This document shows, one piece after another, positions 20,101 to 27,794 of a DNA stretch of 64,000 nt. The notes below the pieces were generated by a model. That model was given only the letters and a program-made list of their open reading frames with translations. It was not told the DNA's origin and did not search any database. Source of the stretch: Bosea sp. PAMC 26642 (GTDB lineage Bacteria > Pseudomonadota > Alphaproteobacteria > Rhizobiales > Beijerinckiaceae). Every line of letters starts with the position of its first letter. Positions within the stretch are counted from its first letter, which is position 1. A program made the translations under genes and the position numbers. The stretch is from contig NZ_CP014301.1 in the NCBI RefSeq assembly GCF_001562255.1, forward strand, positions 930,001 through 994,000. The letters run 5' to 3'.

Positions 20101-21613
20101 GTGCCTTGGCGACGACTGCAAACCGGCCCTCGGCGTGACTGACCGTTTCTGAACTGCCGAGCAGCAGCGTTCCGCCTTCCCGCAAGGCAAAGTGAAACAA
20201 GGACAGTATTTTCTTCTGCGCTTCAGCCTGGAGGTAGATCAGCACGTTTCTGCATGAAACCATGTCCAACCGCGAGAATGGCGGATCGGCCAGCAGATCC
20301 TGGACTGTGAACACCACCAGACCGCGCAGTTCAGGCAAGACCCGATAATTCTGACCCTCTTTCTTGAAGAATCGAGCTAATCTCTCGGCCGAGACTGAAT
20401 CCTCGATCGAGTTTGGATAGAGCCCCTCCTGGGCGCTCTGCACCGCATCTGCATCGACGTCCGAGGCGAAAAGCTGAAGCTTGACGTTGCTCTTCGCCGC
20501 CGTGATCTGTTCACGAAAGAGCATCGCGACCGAGTAGGCTTCCTCACCGCTGCTGCAGCCCGCGATCCAGATGCGTAAAGGCCGATCGATAGGCTGCTTG
20601 CTGACCATCTCTGGGATAATGGTCTCCGCCAGAAGCGCGAATGTCTTGGGGTCGCGGAAAAAGCTCGTGACGTTGATCAGGAGATCCTTGGCGAGCAATT
20701 CGCATTCTGCGGGATCGCTTCGGAGCAGATCGAGATAGGCCGAGGTGTTGCCGGCCTCGATCCCAGCCAGCCCACGGCGTCGTTCAATCCGGCGCAGAAG
20801 CGTGCCGGGTTTGTAGAATGTGAAATTATGGCGGGTGTTGGCCTTGAGGACCTCGATGACGTCGGCAAGCCAGGTCTGCTCGGTATCCGTTGCCAAGCGC
20901 TCCATCATGGCCGGGTCGTCATGGATCGTCTTGGCGCTTTCCAGAAGCGCTTCGGGGATCTCGCTGGCGAGAAGCGTGCGATCGACGCTCCCTGTCGCGA
21001 TCGCGCTGCGCGGCATGCCGTCATAGCCGGCTTCCTCCGGGTCCTGCGCCAGGACGATGCCGCCTTTGGATTTGATCGCCTTGATCCCGATGCTGCCATC
21101 CGCGCCGGTCCCAGACAGCACGATGGCAATGCAGCGCGGCCCATATTCTTCCGCTAGTGACTTGAGCAGGAAGTCGATTGGCATGCGAGCCCCATGTCGC
21201 TCTTGGGGCGCTGAAACGTGGAGCGCGCCCCCAACGACCGACAAGGCGGTGCCCGGAGCGATGACATAGAGATGGCCCCGTTCCAGCCGCACGCCATCGC
21301 GTGCCTCCTGCACCGTCAAGGATGTGTGTGAGGACAGCAGTTCCGCGATCATGCTTGGATGATCGGGATCGAGATGCTGCACCAGGACGAAAGCCAAACC
21401 GTCCGTGTCCGGCATGGCGTCGAGCAATTTGCGGCAGGCCTCGAGACCTCCCGCAGAGGCGCCGATGCCGACGACGATGGGGCCGCCTGACTGCATTGCC
21501 TCGTCTGCCCCCGACGGAGCGCGTGCCATAGGCTGCTTTTCCGGTGTGCCATCGTGATGGTTGCGATCCGGCATTGAAATGGCTCTTTCTGGCGCGCGCG
21601 CATGCGCTGCCAT
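17198..21613 (-). CDS. CheB-CheR-PAS-histidine kinase-REC-REC-FixJ HTH hybrid
   Basis: A 1471-residue soluble protein. Domains in order: CheB-like methylesterase (about 45-235: GIGASAGGLE, HLDPDHPS, LSGTGADGS), CheR-like methyltransferase (250-510: IAGCSSGEEAYSVA), Glu-rich coiled coil (about 690-770), PAS (770-885), HisKA (ASHDLRQPLQGL) and HATPase (LLSNALKY, DTGIGIPKDE), a receiver (VLLIEDDPEL, DVILSDFNL), a second receiver (VFIVDDDAQI, LLVDAYLPGM, FIEKPV) and a LuxR/FixJ HTH (LTARQHQIMDLVLAGHPNKN, then GISQRTVENHRASIM). The last two domains are a complete FixJ. No transmembrane segment and no clear FixL haem histidine. ATG 21574 is an alternative start. It is the best candidate for the regulator of the recurring 18-bp sites. 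Confidence 0.9.
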   Translation of the reverse strand: MAAHARAPERAISMPDRNHHDGTPEKQPMARAPSGADEAMQSGGPIVVGIGASAGGLEACRKLLDAMPDTDGLAFVLVQHLDPDHPSMIAELLSSHTSLTVQEARDGVRLERGHLYVIAPGTALSVVGGALHVSAPQERHGARMPIDFLLKSLAEEYGPRCIAIVLSGTGADGSIGIKAIKSKGGIVLAQDPEEAGYDGMPRSAIATGSVDRTLLASEIPEALLESAKTIHDDPAMMERLATDTEQTWLADVIEVLKANTRHNFTFYKPGTLLRRIERRRGLAGIEAGNTSAYLDLLRSDPAECELLAKDLLINVTSFFRDPKTFALLAETIIPEMVSKQPIDRPLRIWIAGCSSGEEAYSVAMLFREQITAAKSNVKLQLFASDVDADAVQSAQEGLYPNSIEDSVSAERLARFFKKEGQNYRVLPELRGLVVFTVQDLLADPPFSRLDMVSCRNVLIYLQAEAQKKILSLFHFALREGGTLLLGSSETVSHAEGRFAVVAKAQRIYRHIGGSQPSDARFLGGAGEPIRIPSRAGQGHAVSRQSALADLCKRAVIETYAPAAVLVNGTYECLYSLGPTEHYLHVVAGHPSHDILAMAPEGIRTKLRAAIHKATQSNDAVRLDGMRTRRGAQNFAFSIAVLPLQHEGETLFLISFIDSPKHDKALIKKASATDAPRVGELEEELNATRAELKDAIRNLEISSEEQRAINEEALSVNEEFQSTNEELLTSKEELQSLNEELTALNGQLQETLERQRTTSDDLQNVLYSTDVATVFLDRDLKIRFFTPATKALFKIIPTDVGRPLEDLNSLAVDGSLPVDSRTVLQTLAPLERRIEARNGIWFVRRIMPYRAHDNSVEGVVITFTDITEQKKAARALDNARKQADLANVAKSRFLAAASHDLRQPLQGLALLQGLLAKVVEGDKAKTLVARLSDTVDAMSSMLNTLLDINEIEAGTVHAEIVDFPIKDLLDRLREEFAYHAEAQGLMLKVVSSSLVVRSDPHLLEQMIRNLLSNALKYTKTGKVLLGCKRRHGKLSLEIWDTGIGIPKDELKAIFDEYHQLDNAARQRSLGLGLGLSIVKRLGVLLDHHVSVRSNHGKGSVFAIELALLRPIVRGAPDVEKFANVMAIAIDSPHLTGTVLLIEDDPELRDLLELLLKDEGHQVLAASDGHAALALMTSGASRPDVILSDFNLPKGMDGLETAAKLRERDHRETPVIILTGDISTETLRAIKLLNCLHLNKPVKVEEVTQAIQRILERKVAPGTIRQAERPEPELENPVVFIVDDDAQIRDTLRLVLEEAGHKVAAFESCEGFLAAYSPGEGNCLLVDAYLPGMTGLQLLRHLNEQGHHLPAIMITGSSDVAMAVEAMKTGASDFIEKPVSCTELLGSVRRAIEQSRDTSQRAAWKASATKSLAGLTARQHQIMDLVLAGHPNKNIAADLGISQRTVENHRASIMHKTASKSLPALARLALAAT

Positions 21614-21710
21614 TGAGGAATGTCGGTCGGCGTTTAAGCGGTGCGGCGGCTCGACATGACGCCAAGCGGGCCCTTGTCATGTAGCAAATTCGGTGAGGGA
21701 CGGCTAGGCT

Positions 21711-21728
21711 ATAAGTATTTTCCGAGCC
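21711..21728 (+). promoter_or_regulatory. FixJ-like site upstream of lone receiver
   Basis: ATAAGTATTTTCCGAGCC, the T-variant of the element also seen at 63792. It points to the receiver gene 232 bp downstream, the longest spacing in the set. Confidence 0.5.
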
Positions 21729-21792
21729 TTAATGTTCCGTTTTTTCTGATTTAATCTGAGATAGACGATTGATTAAATCCACTACGCAATAT

Positions 21793-21816
21793 GATTTTCA
21801 TCGCTCGATGAAAATC
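21793..21816. repeat. Perfect inverted repeat in sensor-receiver intergenic region
   Basis: GATTTTCATCG-CT-CGATGAAAATC: 11-bp arms with a 2-bp centre and no mismatch. No T run follows, so it is more like an operator for a dimeric regulator than a terminator. Confidence 0.55.
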
Positions 21817-21959
21817 GTGAACGCCGTATTCTGATTTTTATTTGGATTAAACTGGCTTTTGTGACGGCTCAAGGCCCGTTCCAAGGGCAGGTGCTCGGCT
21901 CGGTGGGATCGCTTGCTTCAAGGCTCACACCGGCGAACTGATTGGGACAAAAGCGCGTC

Positions 21960-22334
21960 ATGATGAAGCTTCGCGTGCTCGTGATCGAGGATGAACCCAT
22001 CATTGCGACGCTGCTCGCCGAAGTTCTGATGGAACTCGGCCATGTGGTGAGCGGGGTTGCGGCGACGGAGGCCGAGGCAATACTGGCGGTGAGTCGGTGT
22101 CGGCCGGACCTGATGATCGTCGACGCCCGCCTGCGCCAGGGCAGCGGCGTGGCGGCAGTCAGCGACATTCTCAAGGACGGCTTCATTCCGCATGTCTTCG
22201 TCAGCGGCGATCGGCTGACCAGAGCCGCCTTGAGCCCGGACGCGATCGTGCTCCAGAAGCCTTTCCAGGAGCCGGATTTGGTCCGGGCCATCGCAAGAGC
22301 GCTCAGCGCGGCCAAACTTCGTCAGCCCGCTTGA
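21960..22334 (+). CDS. Single-domain response regulator
   Basis: A 124-residue receiver with no output domain: acidic pocket VLVIEDEPIIATLLAEVLME, phosphoacceptor Asp in DLMIVDARLRQGSG, and C-terminal VLQKPFQEPDLVRAIARAL with the conserved Lys. Such lone receivers relay or drain phosphate in phosphorelays. It is divergent from the hybrid kinase and preceded by a FixJ-like site, so it may be a feedback partner of that kinase. The start may be ATG 21960 or 21963. Confidence 0.88.
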   Translation: MMKLRVLVIEDEPIIATLLAEVLMELGHVVSGVAATEAEAILAVSRCRPDLMIVDARLRQGSGVAAVSDILKDGFIPHVFVSGDRLTRAALSPDAIVLQKPFQEPDLVRAIARALSAAKLRQPA

Positions 22335-22735
22335 ACATTCCTCTCGCGGCGCCAAATCTGCGCCAAGGGAATAAGGGCGGAAAGAATCTGGCCTGTCAGG
22401 CCGATCAGGCCTGCATGTGTCGCAATTTTGGCGAGATACTCGGCGCCGGACATCCCCATCAGAGCGGCAGAGCCGACATATTCAGCGGTCAGGAGCAAGG
22501 CGAAGGCCGATCCGCCCATCACGAGTCGCGGCACAGCCGACCGCGCGATCGCAAGCCTTGCAATGATGGCGCGTGCCGTCAGCCAGGCGATCGCGAGAAT
22601 CAGCGGCATTTCCAGCGCGACGGCAGCAACGGCGCCAAGTGCAGGTGCCACTAACGCGACCCGCAACGCTCCCAGAACGAAACCACCAGCGAAGACAAGC
22701 ACGAAGTAGAGCGCGCCTGCCTGCACTGCCGGCAA
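22322..22735 (-). CDS. Small integral membrane protein, unknown
   Basis: About 137 residues from a TTG at 22735 (a GTG at 22726 is another option; no ATG exists and the ORF further upstream overlaps the oleate hydratase). Four hydrophobic segments are visible: GALYFVLVFAGGFVLGALRV, APALGAVAAVALEMPLILAI, VMGGSAFALLLTAEYVGSAA and GLIGLTGQILSALIPLA. No family recognised with certainty. It follows the oleate hydratase on the same strand after about 30 bp and overlaps the receiver gene end by 13 bp, tail to tail. Confidence 0.55.
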   Translation of the reverse strand: MPAVQAGALYFVLVFAGGFVLGALRVALVAPALGAVAAVALEMPLILAIAWLTARAIIARLAIARSAVPRLVMGGSAFALLLTAEYVGSAALMGMSGAEYLAKIATHAGLIGLTGQILSALIPLAQIWRRERNVQAG

Positions 22736-22766
22736 GCAGCCGGCGTAAAACCTCTTGGTCGCGCCT

Positions 22767-24425
22767 TCAGGCGGCAACGTCGTGCAGAGCGAGGAACGCC
22801 CGATACAGGACCCGGGCATTGAAGGTGCCCTTGTAGACCGCCGGAGGTTCGCGCTTGAGGCCCAGCAGCGCATAAACACCGGTCTGCGCGGACCGGATCG
22901 AATACTCGACCGTGAAGACGACATCGTCGGGAAGTTCGCAGAACTGGCCCATCAGGGCCAGGTTTTCATAGCCGGCTGGAATGACCTGCGGCCTGTCGCC
23001 GGCCTCTCGGCGCAGGAACTGGCTCGTGATGAAGGGCTTCATGCAGGGAATGCAAGTGGACGTGTCGATGATCGCCGCAGCGTCCATCTTCACTCGCAGG
23101 TGACCCAGGATCTCCGTCATAATCTCGCGGCCGGTGCACTCTGACATCGGCTTGTTGACGAAGTCGCCAGGCGCGTCGACCGAAAGGCTATAGCCCCAGA
23201 ACACGCTGACCTCGTCGGGTTGGCCGATGAAATGCGGCTGGTGCGGGATGACGATCGAGGCGAGCCAGCTCGACTGGGGGAACGTGATCAGCCCCCCTTC
23301 ACCGGGAACGTTGCCGGTCAGGTCGCGCACGAAGTCGAGCAGCCTCGGATCACGCAAGGTCGTCGTGAAGGAGATCCATTTCGACTCCTCGACATGATCG
23401 GAAAAGACCGACGGTCGTCCGAACTCCGGTCGGTTGGCGGCGAGTTTCTCCCAGAGCGACCAGGCCCCACCGACCTTATCCAGCATCAGCGGGGGGCGAT
23501 CCATGGCGCCGAGACTCGACGCCTCCGTCATCGAACCCAGTGTAACCATGACCGAGTCGGACTTGGCGACCGTGATCGCGCCGTTCGATCCCGCACGCTC
23601 GAAGAGGATCTGATCGACGCTGCGGACACCGTCGCTCTCGGCGAAATGTAGATCGGTGACGCGTGTCCCGAGCTCGAAAGCGACGCCGCGCTCTCTGAGC
23701 CATTTCTGCAGTGGTCTGACCATGGAATCGTACTGGTTATAGGTGGTGCGCATGATGCCCTCGAGCCTGTCGAAGCCGGAGACCATGTGAGCGAAGCGCA
23801 CCAGATAGCGCTTGAACTCGACGGCGCTGTGCCATGGCTGGAAGGCGAAGGTCGTGCACCACATGAACCAGAAATTGGTCTTGAAGAACGCCGCGTCGAA
23901 CTGATCGGAGATTCTCGTCCGTCCGAGGACGAATTCAGGCTCGATCGCAAGCCGCTCGAGCGTCAGGATGTGCATTTCGCTCAACCCGAAACCCGGTGCG
24001 GTCTCTCGAGCGCCGTCACGCACGAGACGCGATTTCGACGACGTCTTCATCGTCTCGTTCCACGCAATGATCTCCTGCGTGACCGTCCGGCTGTCGTCCA
24101 GCGTCGGAATCGAGTCAAAGAGTGCGAAAGTGCACAGATACTTGCTCTCGATCATACGGCCGCCGCGAAGGACATAGCCCGTTTCAGGCGTTCCCGAGCC
24201 GTCCAGGCTTCCGCCTATCGTGCCCGTTTCCTCGATGATCGTGATGTTGTGGCCGAGCATGTCGCCATCGCGGATCATGAACGCGGCAGCCGCCAACGAC
24301 GCGATGCCGCCTCCGACGAGATAGGCTTTCGAGGTGCTGCGATCGGCAGTGCGGTCGAACTTCGTCACGGTGGGGAACTCCTGGATGCTATTTTGGCCGG
24401 GCGGATAAGCCACCGGGCCCATCAT
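22767..24425 (-). CDS. ohyA: Oleate hydratase
   Basis: A 552-residue flavoprotein of the 67-kDa myosin-cross-reactive-antigen family. The FAD-binding loop AYLVGGGIASLAAAAFMIRD is near the N-terminus, followed by HNITIIEETGTIGGSLDGSG; the later FWFMWCTTFAFQPWHSAVEF and TYNQYDSMVRPLQKWL are family signatures. It adds water to the cis-9 double bond of oleate to give 10-hydroxystearate and is linked to fatty-acid detoxification and membrane stress. It lies 24 bp after the BON-domain gene, in the same direction, so it probably shares the weak FixJ-like site at 25259. Confidence 0.9.
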   Translation of the reverse strand: MMGPVAYPPGQNSIQEFPTVTKFDRTADRSTSKAYLVGGGIASLAAAAFMIRDGDMLGHNITIIEETGTIGGSLDGSGTPETGYVLRGGRMIESKYLCTFALFDSIPTLDDSRTVTQEIIAWNETMKTSSKSRLVRDGARETAPGFGLSEMHILTLERLAIEPEFVLGRTRISDQFDAAFFKTNFWFMWCTTFAFQPWHSAVEFKRYLVRFAHMVSGFDRLEGIMRTTYNQYDSMVRPLQKWLRERGVAFELGTRVTDLHFAESDGVRSVDQILFERAGSNGAITVAKSDSVMVTLGSMTEASSLGAMDRPPLMLDKVGGAWSLWEKLAANRPEFGRPSVFSDHVEESKWISFTTTLRDPRLLDFVRDLTGNVPGEGGLITFPQSSWLASIVIPHQPHFIGQPDEVSVFWGYSLSVDAPGDFVNKPMSECTGREIMTEILGHLRVKMDAAAIIDTSTCIPCMKPFITSQFLRREAGDRPQVIPAGYENLALMGQFCELPDDVVFTVEYSIRSAQTGVYALLGLKREPPAVYKGTFNARVLYRAFLALHDVAA

Positions 24426-24448
24426 GGAACCGGTGGTTTATGCAGGCG

Positions 24449-25099
24449 TCAGACGACGGCAATCTCGTTGTCGACGGCCGTGGCGCCAGGTGCAGCCCAA
24501 GCCGTATCGCCGGCGACCTGCCGGTCGTGCCAGCTGTGGACGGTGCCGGTCAGGCGCACCTTGCCGCCCGTCGCGCTCACCCAGATGGTCTTGGGATCAT
24601 AGAACCAGGAGCGATGCAGGGCGGTGGTGATCTTGTCGCTGAGATTGACGGTATCGACCTGCGGCTTGATCGTGATCTGGCTGGACACGCCGAGCACGCC
24701 GAAAAGCCCGCGGATGTCGAGCTCTGCGGCGTCCTTCTGATAGTGCCACTCGACCTCGCCCGTCAGTGTGACCCAGCCCTTGTCGACCGTGACCTTCAAG
24801 CTGTCCTTGGGGATGGAGACGTCCCAGGACAGCCGGCTGACCGCGGCGGCGGCGATTTCATCGTCGGCGCGCTTCACATGGTAGGGCAGGCGAACCTCGA
24901 TCTCATCAGCGACGCCCTTGACGCCCTTGACGCGCCGCGCTGCGGTCTCAGCCGCGTGCTTTTCCATGAAGCTTTCGACATGGCCCGAAAGCGAGACCAC
25001 GCCGTTATCGGCGGTGACGCCGATGTGGGCGGCGCTGATGCTGGGCTCCCAGCTTAGCTCGGCGATGACGGACTTCAGCAGTTCTGTGTCGTGAGACAT
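24449..25099 (-). CDS. BON-domain protein, three BON repeats
   Basis: ATG 25099 is chosen from MSHDTELLKSVIAELSWEPS, the usual start of this family. The 216-residue protein contains three BON domains (about 1-70, 78-145, 150-216), each with a helix, then VTxxxGxVxLxGxV. There is no signal peptide, so it is predicted cytoplasmic. BON domains bind phospholipid or other surfaces; cytoplasmic triple-BON proteins occur in stress islands with unknown mechanism. A second BON gene lies at 39852-40503. A FixJ-like site lies 160 bp upstream. Confidence 0.85.
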   Translation of the reverse strand: MSHDTELLKSVIAELSWEPSISAAHIGVTADNGVVSLSGHVESFMEKHAAETAARRVKGVKGVADEIEVRLPYHVKRADDEIAAAAVSRLSWDVSIPKDSLKVTVDKGWVTLTGEVEWHYQKDAAELDIRGLFGVLGVSSQITIKPQVDTVNLSDKITTALHRSWFYDPKTIWVSATGGKVRLTGTVHSWHDRQVAGDTAWAAPGATAVDNEIAVV

Positions 25100-25258
25100 C
25101 TTTGGCTCCTGTGTGTTCGGATAAAGTGGCTCTGCCACTGCGCTAAGCGGCAGGCTCCGAAAGCTCGGCCGACCACAATCCAAACCGAGCGCTGAAGTGC
25201 CTGCCGGTCGGATCATCCAGCCCAACTCAGGCTAGGCGGGATGACGTCCGTGGCGACA

Positions 25259-25276
25259 GGGTCGGAAAACACGCAT
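25259..25276 (-). promoter_or_regulatory. FixJ-like site (weaker) upstream of BON-oleate hydratase
   Basis: Minus strand ATGCGTGTTTTCCGACCC; it differs from the consensus at three positions. It points to the BON start 160 bp away. Confidence 0.55.
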
Positions 25277-25383
25277 GTTCGATGGGCGAGACGAGTTGAG
25301 CCATGCGCCCGTTATTGGCGACCCCGCCGAGTCTGTTACGTGCCATAAGGCGCCTCACGCCAGGCCCGGGAGCCACAGAGCCG

Positions 25384-25995
25384 ATGACGGACCGTATGCG
25401 AGAACTGGCGAGCGAGATCGTGCGCCTGCAGACCGAACTCGACCGCGAGATTGAGGCTCGTCGGAAGGTCCTCGGTTGGAGCGTCAAGAAGCGCCTGGTT
25501 GCTTTCGAGCACGGCATCGCGATCGAAAATCGCCGCCTGCGCATGTCGGTCAGGAGCTTCCTCGGCAAATCGCCCCTGGCGACGATCGCGTCCGCGCCGG
25601 TGATCTATTCGCTGATCCTGCCGATGATCCTCATCGATGCCTGGGCCAGCCTGTATCAGGCGATCTGCTTTCGGGTTTACGGGATCCCGCGCGTCAGCCG
25701 GAGCGACTACATCAATCTCGACAGGCGACATCTCAACTACCTCAACTGGATCGAGGTACTGAACTGCCTGTTCTGTGGCTATTCGAACGGCGTCGTCGCC
25801 TACGTCCGGGAAATCGGCAGCCGGACGGAGCAGTATTGGTGCCCGATCAAGCATGCGCTCAAGATCAGCGACCCGCATCGCCGCTACTACGAATTCCTCG
25901 AATATGGCGATGCAGAAGGATACCGCGCCAGGTTGGACGCCTTTCGCGAGGGGCTCAAGGCCGATGCGGCGGTGGAGCCCGGAGCGGCCAAATAG
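25384..25995 (+). CDS. Conserved-looking hypothetical protein with coiled coil
   Basis: ATG 25384 gives MTDRMRELASEIVRLQTELD, an N-terminal coiled coil of about 40 residues. Next is a hydrophobic stretch (VIYSLILPMILIDAWASLYQ) and then a soluble C-terminal half with paired Cys (VLNCLFCGYSNG and WCPIKHA) and SDYINLDRRHLNYLNW. The CxxC plus a third Cys might bind a metal or haem, but no His motif is clear. Product 203 aa; family not named. It converges on the cytochrome c genes. Confidence 0.7.
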   Translation: MTDRMRELASEIVRLQTELDREIEARRKVLGWSVKKRLVAFEHGIAIENRRLRMSVRSFLGKSPLATIASAPVIYSLILPMILIDAWASLYQAICFRVYGIPRVSRSDYINLDRRHLNYLNWIEVLNCLFCGYSNGVVAYVREIGSRTEQYWCPIKHALKISDPHRRYYEFLEYGDAEGYRARLDAFREGLKADAAVEPGAAK

Positions 25996-26034
25996 AAGTT
26001 CGCGCTTGGTAGCTTAACGCTCGATCGGCCTGCG

Positions 26035-26361
26035 CTAGCGGGACCGCATGCTCTGCAGATAAGCGATGAGGTCGTCCATCTCGGATGGACTGAACTGATA
26101 GCGCGGCATTTCGCCATGGGGTGTGCGAAGAAAGACGCGTAGCGAGACCTCCGTCATCGACGGCATGTCAGCGACGGCCCCGAAGTCCGGCGGGATCCTC
26201 GATATGTCCCGGTCGTTGGCGCCAACCCGATGGCATGCCACGCATAGGGTCTCCGCCAGCACACGGCCGGCTTTCGCCTGATCCAGGTCTTGCGCGTTGA
26301 TCGGCTGCCACATGCCCACAAGAGCGATGATTGAAAATGGAGATATCGCTCGATAGACCAT
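26035..26361 (-). CDS. Small periplasmic cytochrome c
   Basis: Start ATG 26361 is chosen because it gives a signal peptide (AISPFSIIALVGMWQPINAQ). The 108-residue protein has the haem motif CVACH near residue 40, PPDFGAVADMPSMTEVSLRV in the middle, and a distal Met in the GEMPRYQFSPSEMDDLIAYL region. It is a monohaem class-I cytochrome. It follows another cytochrome c by 75 bp on the same strand; both are probably periplasmic electron carriers. Confidence 0.82.
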   Translation of the reverse strand: MVYRAISPFSIIALVGMWQPINAQDLDQAKAGRVLAETLCVACHRVGANDRDISRIPPDFGAVADMPSMTEVSLRVFLRTPHGEMPRYQFSPSEMDDLIAYLQSMRSR

Positions 26362-26435
26362 GGACAACAGACGCCGGCTACGCGCTTGGCGATACCAAAC
26401 AGAGGGAAGGGGGCCGTAGCATTCCTTCAATTCTG

Positions 26436-26822
26436 TCATTTGGGCGTCCATTTTCGCGAGATTCGCCGGATGTAAGCGACCAGGCCATCAGTTTCGTGTT
26501 CGAGGAGTCGGAATTCCGGCATGCCGGGATGTTTGACGACGGTGCCGTCGATCAGAACCGATGCCGGATTGTCGTCACGGTAGCGCTCCGCGATGAACGG
26601 AAACCGTGGGGATTTGGGATTGGGGCTCTCACCGTCGCGTCCGATGGCATGACAGCCGCTGCAATGACGCTCGGCCACCTTGTGGCCGACTTCGGCGCTC
26701 TCTGCATTCTCGGGCCGCTGCGCATCGGCCGGCATCGCACGGCCGGGCCCGCTCGTTCCGATCGACGCCATCGCGAATCCGAGAATGACGAGGCTGTGAT
26801 GAACTGTGTGTCGCAGAGTCAT
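26436..26822 (-). CDS. Small periplasmic cytochrome c
   Basis: Start ATG 26822 gives a signal peptide (HSLVILGFAMASIGTSGPG RA in pieces). Haem site CSGCH at about residue 58, distal Met in HPGMPEFRLLEHETDGLVAY. 128 aa. The longer reading frame upstream is not protein-like and would erase the signal peptide and the FixJ-like site 70 bp upstream. Sits first in a pair of cytochrome genes. Confidence 0.82.
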   Translation of the reverse strand: MTLRHTVHHSLVILGFAMASIGTSGPGRAMPADAQRPENAESAEVGHKVAERHCSGCHAIGRDGESPNPKSPRFPFIAERYRDDNPASVLIDGTVVKHPGMPEFRLLEHETDGLVAYIRRISRKWTPK

Positions 26823-26891
26823 CTTTGCATACGATCTCTTTGCCGCGGCGATATCGATTGAGATGGTAGGCTTTCTAAACGCCGTGAGAGA

Positions 26892-26909
26892 GCGTCGGAA
26901 AGTACTCAT
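26892..26909 (-). promoter_or_regulatory. FixJ-like site upstream of cytochrome c pair
   Basis: Minus strand ATGAGTACTTTCCGACGC; four differences from the consensus, all seen at positions variable in other copies except the C after GTA. It lies 70 bp before the chosen cytochrome start. Confidence 0.55.
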
Positions 26910-26942
26910 GGCGGTCGATGATTGTCGGTCTGCCGAGCTCAA

Positions 26943-27794
26943 TCAGGCGCGCCCCGACCGTCCGCGAACGCCATTGAAATAGGCATGCAGCCATGGGTCG
27001 TTCGACGTGAGCATCGTCTCGATCGGACCTATCGCGATCACCCTCCCATCGGCGATCGCCGCGACCCTGTCGCAGATCTGATGCAGGCTATCGAGATCGT
27101 GGGTGACCATGAACACGGTCATGTCGAGCGTCTTGCGCAGACTGCCGATCAGGACATCGAACTCTGCAGCCCCGATCGGGTCCAGCCCCGAGGTCGGCTC
27201 ATCCAGGAAGAGGATCTGCGGGTCAAGCGCCAGCGCGCGGGCAAGCGCTGCTCGCTTGGTCATTCCCCCGGAGAGTTCGGCTGGCGATTTGTCGGCCGCA
27301 TCGGCCGGTAGTCCCACCATCTCGATCTTCAGCGTCGCCATCTCGTCGAGAAGATCGTCGGACAGTTGCAGATGCTCGCGCATCGGGAACTGGATATTTT
27401 CCTTCACGGTCAATGAGGAAAACAGCGCGCCATTCTGAAACATGACGCCGCATCTGCGTTCCAGCAGCCTGGTCGCGTCAGCCGAGATTTTATCGACGTT
27501 CTCGCCGAAAACTTCGATGTGTCCTTCGCGCTTTGGAAGCAGGCCCAGAATCGCACGGGTGAGAACCGATTTTCCCGAGCCGGACGCGCCGATGACACCG
27601 AGGATTTCGCCGCGAAAGACCTCAAGGTCGAGGTGGTTCAGGATGATCTTGTCGCCAAATCCGACGACGAGATCGCGAACGTCGATGGCGATGTCCCGCC
27701 GGCTTTTCTCTGTCACGACGACGGGATGGCCGGGACCGAGAACTGCCGCGTTGGATGCCGGTTTGGGAAGAGAAGCTTTCTCGACCGAGCCCAT
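26943..27794 (-). CDS. MlaF-like ABC transporter ATPase (orphan)
   Basis: A 283-residue ATPase with Walker A IGASGSGKSVLTRAILGL, Q-loop GVMFQNGALFSSLTVKENIQ, signature SGGMTKRAALARALAL and Walker B ILFLDEPTSGLD. The FQNGALFSSLTVKEN and GMxKR patterns are those of Mla/Ttg2A phospholipid transport ATPases. No MlaE permease or MlaD substrate protein is near, so it must pair with a membrane component elsewhere. ATG overlaps the stop of the VIT1-like gene (ATGA), showing translational coupling to the metal operon. Confidence 0.82.
   Translation of the reverse strand: MGSVEKASLPKPASNAAVLGPGHPVVVTEKSRRDIAIDVRDLVVGFGDKIILNHLDLEVFRGEILGVIGASGSGKSVLTRAILGLLPKREGHIEVFGENVDKISADATRLLERRCGVMFQNGALFSSLTVKENIQFPMREHLQLSDDLLDEMATLKIEMVGLPADAADKSPAELSGGMTKRAALARALALDPQILFLDEPTSGLDPIGAAEFDVLIGSLRKTLDMTVFMVTHDLDSLHQICDRVAAIADGRVIAIGPIETMLTSNDPWLHAYFNGVRGRSGRA

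Larger units (their letters stand above)
21614..21959. other. AT-rich divergent control region (346 bp)
   Basis: The space between the hybrid sensor and the lone receiver gene is markedly AT-rich compared with its surroundings. It contains a FixJ-like site (21711-21728) and a perfect inverted repeat (21793-21816). No small gene is visible. Confidence 0.6.

Noticed and set aside
22736..22924. Longer N-terminus for the small membrane protein
   Set aside because: It would overlap the oleate hydratase C-terminus in another frame and has no membrane or protein-like character.
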